Source: Silicimonas sp. (GTDB taxonomy: Bacteria; Pseudomonadota; Alphaproteobacteria; Rhodobacterales; Rhodobacteraceae). From it: a DNA stretch of 46,523 bases. The notes under the pieces were generated by a model that searched no databases, was not told the DNA's origin, and worked only from the letters and a program-made list of their open reading frames with translations. Positions 8,789 through 17,899 of this stretch are shown here, one piece after another (the first letter of the stretch is position 1; each line of letters opens with the position of its first letter). A program made the translations under genes and the position numbers. Where the stretch lies: NCBI GenBank assembly GCA_022820365.1, contig JAJEFO010000106.1:1-46523 (forward strand). Reading direction: 5' to 3'.

Positions 8789-11233
8789 GTGAGCCGCTCG
8801 TCCGGAAAACCGATCGCGCAAGCAGTCCGGAGATTGGAGTCGCGGCTTGGCGGTTGGGCCATCGAGCGACGGCGCATGATCATCGTCGCTGCCTTGGTGC
8901 TGTCAGGGATCGCGGCGAGTGGCACGGCGTTTCTCGAATTCTCTGCCGACAACCGGGTCTACTTCGCCAAGGACAATCCCCAGCTTGTCGCAGCCGAAGC
9001 GATGGAGAACACGTACGGCGAGACCCGAAACGTCTTTTTCGCCGTCGTGCCCGAGAACCGCGACGCCACTTCCGCCCTCGCGCTCGAGGCCACTCTCTGG
9101 CTCACTGATCGCGCTTGGCAAATTCCGTTTGCCACCCGTGTCGACTCGCTGACCAACTTCCAGCACAGCACGGCTGACGGGGACGACATTGTGGTTCGCG
9201 ATCTCGTGGAAGGCGGTGATTTGGGCGATTCCGGGGAGCGGGCACGGATTCGTGCGATCGCACTTGCGGAACCGCTCCTGGCGGGGCGCCTGATCGCGCG
9301 CGACGGAGGGGTCAGCGGCGTCAACGCCACGGTAGCGCTGCCAGGCGAGGACCAGATGCGCGAGAGTGGTCAGGTAGCCGAGGCTTCCTACGGGCTCGCC
9401 GACCAGGTTCGTGCACGGTTCCCCGGTATTGACGTGCGCGTGACCGGCCAAGTGACCTTCAACCAAGCGTTCATGCTGGTCTCTATAAGCGACCTTAAGA
9501 CACTGGTCCCTGCAAGCTTCGCGGCAATGACGCTTACGCTGCTGTACTTGACCGGGGGGTTGGGGGGAACGTTCGCGATCATGCTCGTGGCCGCGCTCTC
9601 GGCAATGGCCTCGGTGGGACTCGGCGGTTGGGTTGGGCTGCCGATGACGGCAGCGGCCGCCATCGCGCCGGTCGTCGTGCTTACGGTCGCGATCGCAAGC
9701 TGCGTTCATATCTTTTCCAGCCAGGTGCATTCCATGCAACGAGGTGCCTCCAGAGCGCTGGCGGAGAGAGGGACCGACGGTGTGCATTCGTTGCCAGGAG
9801 ATGACACCCTCCAGCGGAACGCAATCGTCGAATCGATGCGGGTCAATCTTCAACCGGTTTTCCTCGCCTGCATGACCACCGCGCTCGGATTTCTGAGCAT
9901 GAACGCCTCCGAGGTGCCGCCGCTCCGTCACTTGGGCACCTTTGTCGCGTTTGGGGTCGGCGCGGCGTTTGTTCTGTCGGTGACCCTGCTGCCCGCGCTG
10001 CTTTCGCTGATGCCGATTCGGGTGAGCACGATCGCCGACCGCCGCGATGCCGCGATGATCGCGTTAGGAGAGTTCGTGATCCGCCGACGCCGTGTGCTAG
10101 GGTGGGGGTTCGGTGCGGTCACGGTGGCGCTTCTCGCCTCGATACCTCGCAACGAGCTGAACGATGTCTTCCTCCACTATTTCGACGAGAGCGTCGAATT
10201 GCGCCGCGATGCGGAGTTCACCGTCAAGAACCTCACTGGCCTTTACACCATGGAGTACTCGCTACCCTCGGGTGAGCCGGGAGGCATCAGCGATCCTGCC
10301 TATTTGTCGGATGTCGAGGCGTTCGCCGATTGGTACCGGGAACAGCCGGAAACTATCCACGTCAGCGTCATCACCGATACGTTCCGCCAGCTCAACAGGA
10401 GCATGCACGGCGACGATCCGGCCGAGTACCGGTTGCCCGCGAGCCGGGAACTGGCTGCGCAATACTTGCTGCTCTACGAATTGTCGCTGCCCTTCGGCCT
10501 TGATCTCGACAACCAGATCGCCGTGGACAGGTCGGCAACCCGGATGACGGTGGCGACGCAGACGCTGTCGTCGAACGAGGTGATCGCGCTCGATCGGCGC
10601 GCCCTGCAGTGGCTGGCCGACCGTGCGCCGAACATCGTGAGTCCCAAGAGTGCTGGCTTCACCTTGATGTTCGCCCATCTAGGCCGACGCAACATCGTCG
10701 CGATGCTCATGGGGACCACGATTGCACTCGTTGGAATTTCCCTCGTCCTGGTGTTTGCCCTCAGATCGCTGCGCCTCGGGCTTGCCAGCCTCGTTCCGAA
10801 CCTGGTGCCAGGCGCGCTGGGCTTTGGCATCTGGGGACTGACGGTCGGGGAGGTGGGAGTTTCGCTTTCTATGGTGTCCGCAATGACGCTTGGCATAGTG
10901 GTCGACGACACAGTGCACTTCCTCAGCAAGTATCGGCGCGCCCGACGTGAGCTTGGATGCGCGCCCCCCGACGCGGTGCGCGTCGCATTTCGCAGCGTGG
11001 GCCGCGCCTTGCTCACGACCTCTCTCGTGCTCGTGGCCGGCTTCATCGTGGTCAGCCTTTCCAGCTTCGAGCTCAACGCGGGGATGGGCAAGCTCACCGC
11101 GCTCGTCATCGCCTTGGCGCTCTTCGCCGATTTCTTCCTGCTCCCCCCGCTGCTCATGAAGATCGACAAGGATTCGGATACAAGCGCGCCCTCTCCCGGC
11201 GATGTCACTGAAAGCATGTTCCGGCGAAAGTGA
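8789..11233 (+). CDS. RND/MMPL-family exporter
   Basis: 814 residues. The architecture is that of MMPL/SSD-type RND transporters: one N-terminal membrane segment (IIVAALVLSGIAASGTAFL), a large periplasmic loop, a five-helix bundle (~residues 240-420), another membrane segment with a second loop, and a final five-helix bundle (~630-790). GIVVDDTVHFLSKYRRARRE is the conserved membrane motif with the acidic pair expected to couple proton flow to export. The cargo is unknown; related proteins carry lipids or hydrophobic molecules. I chose GTG at 8789 because GGAG lies 6 nt upstream and it precedes the basic N-terminal stretch; an ATG at 8708 would add 27 unlikely residues. No membrane-fusion protein or outer-membrane channel gene lies beside it. 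Confidence 0.9.
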   Translation: MSRSSGKPIAQAVRRLESRLGGWAIERRRMIIVAALVLSGIAASGTAFLEFSADNRVYFAKDNPQLVAAEAMENTYGETRNVFFAVVPENRDATSALALEATLWLTDRAWQIPFATRVDSLTNFQHSTADGDDIVVRDLVEGGDLGDSGERARIRAIALAEPLLAGRLIARDGGVSGVNATVALPGEDQMRESGQVAEASYGLADQVRARFPGIDVRVTGQVTFNQAFMLVSISDLKTLVPASFAAMTLTLLYLTGGLGGTFAIMLVAALSAMASVGLGGWVGLPMTAAAAIAPVVVLTVAIASCVHIFSSQVHSMQRGASRALAERGTDGVHSLPGDDTLQRNAIVESMRVNLQPVFLACMTTALGFLSMNASEVPPLRHLGTFVAFGVGAAFVLSVTLLPALLSLMPIRVSTIADRRDAAMIALGEFVIRRRRVLGWGFGAVTVALLASIPRNELNDVFLHYFDESVELRRDAEFTVKNLTGLYTMEYSLPSGEPGGISDPAYLSDVEAFADWYREQPETIHVSVITDTFRQLNRSMHGDDPAEYRLPASRELAAQYLLLYELSLPFGLDLDNQIAVDRSATRMTVATQTLSSNEVIALDRRALQWLADRAPNIVSPKSAGFTLMFAHLGRRNIVAMLMGTTIALVGISLVLVFALRSLRLGLASLVPNLVPGALGFGIWGLTVGEVGVSLSMVSAMTLGIVVDDTVHFLSKYRRARRELGCAPPDAVRVAFRSVGRALLTTSLVLVAGFIVVSLSSFELNAGMGKLTALVIALALFADFFLLPPLLMKIDKDSDTSAPSPGDVTESMFRRK

Positions 11234-11782
11234 AGTTTGACGCCGCCAGCGCGCCCTGTCCGGCCTGGGCCGCGAACGGTCGCCCCGGCTGTCCACCAAC
11301 AAGATGACGGCATCCGCCAGCCAGTATGTCGACCGCTGCGTCCGGCGGAAGGAGATCGAGAACGCGATCGCCGACACGGAGGACTTCTTCCACGCGAACG
11401 AGCCGTCCGTAGTCGTGCCGATGAGGATCGTTCTTAACCTTGAACTCACTCTCATGGCCGCAGCTTGAACCGGTTCATGGCCGTCTTGTCGGACACGCCA
11501 AGCAGAAACGCGAAATTGCGCTCGCTGTTCCGGAACTTCGTCAAGGCATCAGCAGACATCACGATCAAGAGTGACAGCGTCGAAGTCCGAATCGGACGGA
11601 GGTCGAACGGCCCATTCCTTGTCAATGCCTCCTGCGACGAAGCTGGCATGGCCGTACCATGGCACGGGAACCGCCTGCTGCGGATCAGCTTCCTGCAAAC
11701 AGAGATTGCAGGATTCACGTCAATTGCTGTCGTTGGGAATCGAGGCATGTGCAGAGGACGTTCACGCAATGAAAGGGAGTCT
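11234..11782. other. Decayed stretch with possible coding remnants
   Basis: Two fragments are worth recording. A 54-codon frame at 11304-11468 begins MTASASQYVDRCVRRKEIEN and has sensible codon use but no recognised family and no good ribosome-binding site. A frame at 11477-11740 contains ADITIKSDSVEVRIGRRSNG and VPWHGNRLLRISF, a pattern I associate loosely with the C-termini of some DDE transposases. Neither is supported well enough to call a gene. Confidence 0.3.
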
Positions 11783-11895
11783 TTGCATGCCGGTGGCTAC
11801 GAACTAATCGGATAGGGAGGTTGAACCCGAAAAAAACTTCGAAAGATCGGGACGCTTGTCGCACCGACCGGACCGCTTAGGTCGCCCAGGCCTGT
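11783..11895 (-). repeat. Left copy of a 113-bp direct repeat (fragment of a ROK gene 3' end)
   Basis: This stretch aligns to 19135-19248 in the same orientation with roughly 80-85% identity by eye, including the 31-base run from GAAAAAAACTTCG to GGGACGCTT. In the right copy it encodes the last residues of the second ROK regulator (minus strand: GDLCGPVGAASVPIFRSFF). Here the same frame reads GDLSGPVGATSVPIFRSFF and then diverges. It is therefore a detached, mutated gene end. The two copies flank the Ugp-like cassette and its ROK gene. Confidence 0.85.
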
Positions 11896-11935
11896 TGTAG
11901 GGTGTCACATTAATCGAGCCGAGGGGATGTAGTAG

Positions 11936-12787
11936 TCACAGGTCCACTTCAAGAAAGCAGTTTCGAAGCAATTCCCAACTTTGCCTGTTGCGTGCGACCA
12001 GCAATTGTCCATGCGATCTCAAGGCGGAGTATGGCGCGCAATCATCAAGCATCGCGGCATGTAGACCTGCCTCTCGACAGATCAGCTCCCCGGCGGCGTG
12101 ATCCCACGGTTTCAATAGCCCCGAGATCATGAAATCGACGGCGCCCTCCGCCAAGAGCCAGTACTCGTGGCATGAGCAGCGAAATGACATGATGCGGTCA
12201 AACTCGACAAGCCGCGGAGCAAGCCAGCGCTGGGTTTCCTTCGGGTAAAGGAACAGCGGAACAAAGCCCGTCTTTGGATCGCCCTGTTGCGTTGATGAAA
12301 TCCGCACTATCGTTCCGGCGGAGGAATGGCGAAAGGCGCCTCGCCTTGCGCTCGCCGTGATCCAACCGTCGGACATGGGATCATAGAGAAGACCAAAGGC
12401 TGTGCGACCGTCAACGACGATGGCCAACATCACACCGAAGAGCGGCAAACCATTGGCGTAGTTCCAAGTTCCGTCGATTGGATCGACGATCACCGAAATC
12501 TCGCTGTCGCTCATGCGGTCCAGAAGTGTCGGGCTCTTGGCAACGGCTTCTTCCCCGACGATCAGCGCACTCGGGAAGAGCTGAGCGATCCCTTCGGCAA
12601 TGCGGGATTCGGCGACCCTGTCTGACACGGTGACCAAATCGTTGGCACCTGACTTTGTCTCGATCTCGCTTTCCGAAAGGGAGCGGAAACGAGGAAGGAT
12701 CTCGATACGCGCGGTGTCCCGGACGAGCTTGACCAGCGCGGCGGCGTGCTCCTCAGTGACGGGCGATGGAATGGGACCTCTACTCAT
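11936..12787 (-). CDS. Inositol-monophosphatase-family phosphatase (left cassette)
   Basis: 283 residues. The Mg-dependent, Li-sensitive phosphatase signature is complete: VGEE (E79/E80), DPIDGTWNYANG (D102, D105) and KPWDHAAGELICREAG (D229). The family hydrolyses inositol phosphates, fructose-1,6-bisphosphate, histidinol phosphate or PAP; which applies here cannot be read from sequence. The ATG at 12787 overlaps the stop of the DUF1868 gene by eight bases (ATGAGTAG), showing co-translation. It is the last gene of the importer operon, so it probably dephosphorylates the imported, processed compound. A 40-base gap separates it from the detached ROK gene fragment downstream. Confidence 0.9.
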   Translation of the reverse strand: MSRGPIPSPVTEEHAAALVKLVRDTARIEILPRFRSLSESEIETKSGANDLVTVSDRVAESRIAEGIAQLFPSALIVGEEAVAKSPTLLDRMSDSEISVIVDPIDGTWNYANGLPLFGVMLAIVVDGRTAFGLLYDPMSDGWITASARRGAFRHSSAGTIVRISSTQQGDPKTGFVPLFLYPKETQRWLAPRLVEFDRIMSFRCSCHEYWLLAEGAVDFMISGLLKPWDHAAGELICREAGLHAAMLDDCAPYSALRSHGQLLVARNRQSWELLRNCFLEVDL

Positions 12788-13526
12788 CGGCCTGGCTGGT
12801 CCCAAGAAATGCGACACGCTCAAACGCGTGCATCGAGTCAAAGTTGCACAATTCGACCGGTCCGAACGAAATCGTCCCGACCTCATCGCGAAATCGCTCG
12901 GTCAGGTCGCGGCTGAATTCAACAATTTCCTCCGCTGTTTCGTGCGTCACCCATTCAACGAGATAGGCGAGCGTGATGTGAAAGACATAGGCGACAAAAT
13001 CCCGTTCCTCGATCCCGGTAGCCTCCCACAGCTTGCACCTCGTCCGGCGCAGCGCATCTTCTTCGGCCTCGTCTGCGCCGGTCATCGTCACGCTTTTTCC
13101 CGCGAAGAGATCGACCATCCGCGCCCGCTGCTGGGTCGGAACATCGAGAGCGCCAGTGCGGTCCCTGAGAAAGCGGGTCCGGTCATCGCGCGACGCGTCA
13201 AGCAATTCCCTGGGGACTGCGCAGCGCGGTTGGGTAATCGAAGACAGCCCTTGAAATATGGTCATGTGGAAGCTGGACGGCGGCAAAAAGGTGTAGAAGC
13301 GCTGGAACCGGCTCTTCTTGATCTCCTCTTGCATTGCGCGCAGAGCCACATGCGCGCTCGATGCCGGGTCGACGTGGCAGAGGAAAGTGTTGCCAGGCCA
13401 GTGCTGCACGGTGCCGTCCGTGTGGAACTTGCCGCCGCCCTTGGGCACCGAAATGCCTTCCGGATGCGGATTTTCCGCGAGATTGCCGGTCAGATAGTCG
13501 ATTGGATCGGGACGCTTTGGCCTCAT
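12780..13526 (-). CDS. DUF1868 / 2H-phosphoesterase-like protein
   Basis: 248 residues. Two HxT motifs in 2H-phosphoesterase context are visible: SFHMTIFQGL (H87, T89) and FHITLAYLVEW (H183, T185). Proteins of this superfamily (2'-5' RNA ligase, cyclic phosphodiesterases) use the paired HxT motifs to open or form cyclic or 2'-5' phosphodiester bonds. I recognise the rest as DUF1868-type (HTDGTVQHWPGNTFLCHV). The substrate is unknown. AAGGAC precedes the ATG at 13526; an upstream in-frame ATG at 13592 would run into the ATPase gene. It is sandwiched between the ABC ATPase (13 bp away) and the phosphatase (8-bp overlap), so I infer a role on the imported compound. Confidence 0.8.
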   Translation of the reverse strand: MRPKRPDPIDYLTGNLAENPHPEGISVPKGGGKFHTDGTVQHWPGNTFLCHVDPASSAHVALRAMQEEIKKSRFQRFYTFLPPSSFHMTIFQGLSSITQPRCAVPRELLDASRDDRTRFLRDRTGALDVPTQQRARMVDLFAGKSVTMTGADEAEEDALRRTRCKLWEATGIEERDFVAYVFHITLAYLVEWVTHETAEEIVEFSRDLTERFRDEVGTISFGPVELCNFDSMHAFERVAFLGTSQADE

Positions 13527-13539
13527 GCTTTGTCCTTGC

Positions 13540-14601
13540 TTATGTGGATTGAAGTCGTTTTCCCGATGTCGGGTCGAACAGTCGGGCGGCATCCTCCACG
13601 AACCGGACCGAGAACGTCTCGCCAGGTGTCATGCGACGACAGAGCGGGGTCGCGACGTGCAGTTTCTGGCCGTCCGCGACTTCCGCGACGATTATGGAAT
13701 GCGATCCCAGGTCTTCGCTGTAGACGTTTCGGCAGGGAATGCCGTCGGGCACTATCTCGATGCTCTCAGGACGGATACCAAGTGTCACCGGCCCGCGAAA
13801 CGGCATTGTCGCCAAAAGGGTGCCGTTCGGGAGTCGTATCCCGGAGCCATCGCCTTCCGCATTCAGGAGGTTCATGGCGGGTGCGCCGATGAAGGTCGCG
13901 ACGAATGTGGTCGCCGGGTTTTCGTAGAGGTCCGATGGTGCGGCATATTGCTCGATCTCGCCATTGTTCAAGAGCATGATCCTGTCTGCCAACGTCATCG
14001 CCTCGACCTGATCATGGGTCACGAAGACTGACGTGGCGCCAATCCGTTCGTGCAGACGCGTCAGTTCCATGCGCATGCCTTGGCGCAGCTTTGCATCAAG
14101 GTTCGAGAGCGGCTCGTCATATAGAAGCACCGAAGGTTCCCGGACAATGGCACGGGCAACGGCCACGCGCTGCCGTTGGCCACCGGACAGTTCTGATGGG
14201 CGGCGGTCCAGGAGCCCATGTAGTCCAACGCTCTCGGCGGAGGCCTTGATTCGTTCGCAGCGCTCCCTTTTCGGAACGCCGGCGACCTTGAGGGCATACC
14301 CGATATTGTTCCGCACGGTCATGTGCGGGTAGAGCGCGTAGTTCTGGAATACCATTGCGCAGCCGCGTTCCTTGGGGGCCAAATCCTGCACTTCGCGAGC
14401 GCCGATCCGTATCGTCCCGGAAGTCACGCTTTCCAGGCCCGCAATCATGTTCAGGAGCGTCGATTTCCCGCATCCCGAAGGACCCAGGATGACCGTGAAT
14501 TTCCCGCCATCTATCTCAGCGGTAATGCCGGGTACAACGAGATTGTCGCCAAATGTCTTGCGGACTTCATGCAGAGCGATCGAATTGTCGGCCAACGTCA
14601 T
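13540..14601 (-). CDS. ugpC: ABC importer ATPase, UgpC/MalK type
   Basis: 353 residues. Walker A GPSGCGKST (40-48), Q-loop MVFQNYALYPHMTV, signature LSGGQRQRVAVARA, Walker B LLYDEPLSNLDAKLR and the switch histidine in VFVTHDQ are all present. A C-terminal regulatory (OB/TOBE) region follows (LGIRPESIEIVPDG). This is the carbohydrate/CUT1-type ATPase energising the two permeases upstream. The ATG at 14601 overlaps the stop of the preceding permease by four bases (ATGA). The symbol reflects operon context (UgpB-like binding protein); a different organophosphate or sugar is possible. Confidence 0.93.
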   Translation of the reverse strand: MTLADNSIALHEVRKTFGDNLVVPGITAEIDGGKFTVILGPSGCGKSTLLNMIAGLESVTSGTIRIGAREVQDLAPKERGCAMVFQNYALYPHMTVRNNIGYALKVAGVPKRERCERIKASAESVGLHGLLDRRPSELSGGQRQRVAVARAIVREPSVLLYDEPLSNLDAKLRQGMRMELTRLHERIGATSVFVTHDQVEAMTLADRIMLLNNGEIEQYAAPSDLYENPATTFVATFIGAPAMNLLNAEGDGSGIRLPNGTLLATMPFRGPVTLGIRPESIEIVPDGIPCRNVYSEDLGSHSIIVAEVADGQKLHVATPLCRRMTPGETFSVRFVEDAARLFDPTSGKRLQST

Positions 14602-15518
14602 TTCTCCGACAGGTTGAGGCCGCGCACGATCTGGCGCTGCATTACGCCGATCAGGACCACCGGGATGAACGATACGAAGAGAGCGCCGGCCATGAGCAGC
14701 GGGACGTCCGGAATGTCGTCCGGTTCGGCATTCGCAAGTTTTGCCAGTCCGACGACCGCTGGCTGAGCATCTGGCGTTGCGGCCGCTACCAGCGGCCAGA
14801 GATACTGTGTCCATCCCCCGATGAACCAGAACATGAATGTCGCTACGAGGGGCGTCCACGAGAGCGGCAGCAGGACGTCGACCATGAATCGGCAAGGTGA
14901 CGCTCCATCCATGGCTGCGGCGCGCGGCAGGTCCTTCGGCAGGCTGAGGAAGAACTGGCGGTAGATGAATACGGACGTGGACGATGTCGCGATGGGCAGC
15001 GCCACGCCGATATAGGTGTCAAGAAGGCTCAAATTGAAGTCGGGCATCGTGCCGAAGATCCGTTCAGAAAGCCAGGCGAGGCCAGTGATCCGAATCAGCC
15101 AGTTGAGCGGCATTGCGACATTTGCGACCACCTGGTACGTCGTGATGACCACGAGTTCGAGGGGCAGCATCACGGTCGCTATGGTCAGCGCAAATATAAT
15201 CCGGCTCCATCGGCAGTCGTAGAAGACAAGCGCGAAGGTGGCCGTGAACGCAAATGTACATTTGATCCCTGCGACGAGGATCGAAATCACGAAGGAATTC
15301 CAAAGCTGTCCCGGCAATTGGGTTTCGACGAAAATCCTTCGCATGTTGTCGAGGAAGCTCGACCCGACATTCAGCCCGATGCCGCCGGCACTGACAAACT
15401 CTTCGTAGGACAAGGTCGCCGTGAGAAATGCGATCACGATGGGCGCAAGGATGAAGGCGATGCCAACGATGAGGATCACGAGGGCGGTTCGGTCAATGCC
15501 TCGGGTGTCTTCAACCAT
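14598..15518 (-). CDS. ugpE: ABC importer permease, UgpE/MalG type
   Basis: 306 residues with about six membrane segments, starting LVILIVGIAFILAPIVIAFL. The cytoplasmic EAA-like loop AAAMDGASPCRFMVDVLLPL couples to the ATPase. The gene follows the UgpA-type permease with a 5-base gap; the ribosome-binding site GAGAGGTAG overlaps that gene's stop codon. It forms the second half of the membrane channel. Confidence 0.92.
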   Translation of the reverse strand: MVEDTRGIDRTALVILIVGIAFILAPIVIAFLTATLSYEEFVSAGGIGLNVGSSFLDNMRRIFVETQLPGQLWNSFVISILVAGIKCTFAFTATFALVFYDCRWSRIIFALTIATVMLPLELVVITTYQVVANVAMPLNWLIRITGLAWLSERIFGTMPDFNLSLLDTYIGVALPIATSSTSVFIYRQFFLSLPKDLPRAAAMDGASPCRFMVDVLLPLSWTPLVATFMFWFIGGWTQYLWPLVAAATPDAQPAVVGLAKLANAEPDDIPDVPLLMAGALFVSFIPVVLIGVMQRQIVRGLNLSEK

Positions 15519-15523
15519 CTTCG

Positions 15524-16453
15524 CTACCTCTCGTACTTGACGAATCTTTCTAGGCGGAACTGAAGGATCACCATGACAATGACGAACATCATCAGAAGCG
15601 CCGTCTGCGTCGCCGCTCCAGAAAGATCGTACGCTTTGAAGCCATCGACATATATCTTGTAAATCAGAAGGTTGGTGGCACCGCCGGGACCGCCTTCGGT
15701 CATCGTGTCGATCAGCCCGAACGCTTCAACCACGGTGCCGACAAACTCCAGAACGAACGTGAGGAAGAGCTGAGGCGTCAATAGCGGCAACTGCAGGTCG
15801 ACGATGCGTCGCCACGGTCCTGACCCGTCCATCGCGGCCGCCTTGGCGAGCATGTCTGGAATGGCCTGAAGTCCCGACAGAAGAATTATGAAGTTGAAAG
15901 GTATGCCGTTCCAGATTTGCGCGATGACGACCGTGATGAAGGCATCGGCTCCATCGATTCGGGGGTTCCAGATTCCAGGAGAGATCTCGTTCAGCGGCGC
16001 GAAGATGCCGAGAAAAGGGTTGAAGATGAAGACGAAGACCACGCCGATCGACGCTCCGGCAACCGCCTTGGGCCAGATGATGATGTTTCTCGCGGCCTGA
16101 CTGATCCGGATGCTCCTGTCAGCAGCCAGGGCGAGAATGAGCGACAGCCCGATGGCCAGCCCCGGGGCGACCACCATGAAGATCAGCGTGCGCCACATCG
16201 CGTTCCAGAACTCCGGGTCCGAAAGGACTCGACCATAGTTCTGGAAACCCACAAATTCCGATCCGCCGCCAAACGGGCGCTCGAGAAAGAATGACCAGAA
16301 GAAGGCAAGTGCCACCGGAATGTAGAAGAACATCACGATCAACACGAGAATCGGCAGGACAAGCGACCAATAGCTAAGGCGGCCCGTGTAGAAACCTCTT
16401 GTCATGGACGCAATTCTCGCAGCGCCAGCAACGAGGACGAGGCGCGAACGCAT
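15524..16453 (-). CDS. ugpA: ABC importer permease, UgpA/MalF type
   Basis: 309 residues with about six membrane segments (LVLPILVLIVMFFYIPVALA onwards) and the EAA loop KAAAMDGSGPWRRIVDLQLP. It pairs with the UgpE-type permease. The ATG at 16453 follows GAGGACG; a later ATG at 16405 fits the usual family N-terminus but has no ribosome-binding site. The gene starts 21 bases after the stop of the binding-protein gene. Confidence 0.92.
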   Translation of the reverse strand: MRSRLVLVAGAARIASMTRGFYTGRLSYWSLVLPILVLIVMFFYIPVALAFFWSFFLERPFGGGSEFVGFQNYGRVLSDPEFWNAMWRTLIFMVVAPGLAIGLSLILALAADRSIRISQAARNIIIWPKAVAGASIGVVFVFIFNPFLGIFAPLNEISPGIWNPRIDGADAFITVVIAQIWNGIPFNFIILLSGLQAIPDMLAKAAAMDGSGPWRRIVDLQLPLLTPQLFLTFVLEFVGTVVEAFGLIDTMTEGGPGGATNLLIYKIYVDGFKAYDLSGAATQTALLMMFVIVMVILQFRLERFVKYER

Positions 16454-16474
16454 CGTCCTCGCTCCATGGCCGAA

Positions 16475-17779
16475 TCACGGCAGTATGGCGCCTTGGTAGG
16501 TCTGCTCGAACCGGCGCAGAAGCTCGTTGCCGCGTGACACTGCGTTGTCGAGTGCCGTCTGCATGGTCTGGTCGCCATTGAACGCCTTCTGGGTCTCTTC
16601 CTTGAAAACTTCGCGGAACTGAACGTAGAATCCGAGACGGATGCCGCGCGAGTTCTCGTCGCCAGGCTGGTTGAGAGAGGCCACTCCCATTTCCGCCGTC
16701 GCGAATTCCAGCGTGTCCGCCTTACCGCTTTCAACGAGCGATGCAAGAGCTGCCTTGGTGACCGGCATATAGCCCGTCCGGCGGGTGAACTCGATCTGCT
16801 GATCCACGTCGCGGACAAAGTCGAGGAAAGACCGCGCCGCCTCGTAGTCGGCGTCATCGTGTCCTTTCATCACCCAGATCGATGCGCCGCCGATCAGGGT
16901 ATTGCGTCTCTCCACGCCGTCATACATCGGCGCCATCGAGATCTTGACCTTGTTTCCGAGAGCACCGTATGCGGCGCCGTACGATCCGGTCGACGCTTCC
17001 ATCATGGCGCATTCGCCTGCATTGAAGGCAGCGTTGTACTTGCCAGCTACCGTGTCTTGGTCAAGCTTCACGAGCCCCTCTTCGCGCCACGCAGCGAGGT
17101 TCAGCATGTGGTCGGCGACGGGCCCGCCGTTGAAGGTGTACTCGGCGTCGAGGCCACCGTAGCCGTTGTTGTTGGACGCGATCGGCGCACCATGGCGAGC
17201 GCTGAATTGTTCGAGCACGCGCCAAGGATGCGCATCGGTTGTGAACGGGCATGCGACGCCTGCGTCCTTCAACTGACGGGCGGCTTCCATTGCACCTTCC
17301 CAAGTTTGGGGAACCTCGTCGATGCCTGCCTCACCCAACATTTCCATGTTGGCATAGAAGATCAGGGTCGAGCCGTTATAGGGCTGGGAGATCAATTCGC
17401 CCGCAGAGGTTTCGTAATACGACCGCGCGCCATTGATATAATCGTTCCACGGCGCGTCCGGCATGATCTCCTGGACCGGTACGACGGCGTCAGAGAGCAT
17501 GAGGTCCAGTGTGCCAGCGTCGAAGAACTGGATCAAGACGGGATGCTGGCGCGAACGGTATGCAGCGATTGCCTTTTGCATGCCTGCTTCGTATCCGCCT
17601 TGGCCAACGCAAGTGATTCTATGCACCGTCTGCGCTTCGTTGAACGCCGCGCAGTGTGCTTGGATTGCTTCTTCGATTTTTCCGGTGTTACCATACCAGA
17701 ATTCGATGTTGGCAGCGTGGACGGCACTTGCGCCAACCAGAAACGCCGCCGTGCAAGTCATGGAGTGAAGTTTTGTCAT
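16475..17779 (-). CDS. ugpB: Periplasmic substrate-binding protein, UgpB-like
   Basis: 434 residues. A signal peptide (residues 1-23, cleavage probably after SAVHA) exports it to the periplasm. Several blocks resemble UgpB, the glycerol-3-phosphate / glycerophosphocholine-binding protein: EASTGSYGAAYGA, LIGGASIWVMKGHDDADYEA, FTRRTGYMPVTKAAL, SRGIRLGFYVQFREV and DNAVSRGNELLRRFEQTY. The ATG at 17779 follows AAGGTGA with 6-nt spacing. It is the first gene of the six-gene minus-strand operon and diverges from the first ROK regulator, which probably controls it. Homology supports an organophosphate ligand, but the exact ligand is not proven. Confidence 0.9.
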   Translation of the reverse strand: MTKLHSMTCTAAFLVGASAVHAANIEFWYGNTGKIEEAIQAHCAAFNEAQTVHRITCVGQGGYEAGMQKAIAAYRSRQHPVLIQFFDAGTLDLMLSDAVVPVQEIMPDAPWNDYINGARSYYETSAGELISQPYNGSTLIFYANMEMLGEAGIDEVPQTWEGAMEAARQLKDAGVACPFTTDAHPWRVLEQFSARHGAPIASNNNGYGGLDAEYTFNGGPVADHMLNLAAWREEGLVKLDQDTVAGKYNAAFNAGECAMMEASTGSYGAAYGALGNKVKISMAPMYDGVERRNTLIGGASIWVMKGHDDADYEAARSFLDFVRDVDQQIEFTRRTGYMPVTKAALASLVESGKADTLEFATAEMGVASLNQPGDENSRGIRLGFYVQFREVFKEETQKAFNGDQTMQTALDNAVSRGNELLRRFEQTYQGAILP

Positions 17780-17899
17780 GGGAATCACCTTGTGGTTCGG
17801 ATGTGAGTGGATACTAAGTTGTTACAGTATTAGTGTAAATAAAAAAACACCTAACGTGTAAAAAATTGTGGCGAGAGCAATTTGGATTCGGAGAGGGGC
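17780..17899. promoter_or_regulatory. Divergent control region of the Ugp-like operon and its ROK gene
   Basis: This 120-base AT-rich intergenic region separates the minus-strand importer operon from the plus-strand ROK gene. TTACA (17822-17826) and TGTAA (17834-17838) form an inverted repeat with a 7-base spacer, and a further GTGTAAA half-site occurs near 17856-17862. TTACA/TGTAA half-sites also occur in the control region of the second cassette (20334-20346), so they are good candidates for ROK operators. Promoter hexamers are not clear. Confidence 0.5.

Noticed and set aside
14602-14895. 98-codon N-terminal extension of the UgpC-like ATPase
   Set aside because: It overlaps the upstream permease in another frame, has no homology, and the ATG at 14601 gives the standard ATGA overlap and family N-terminus.
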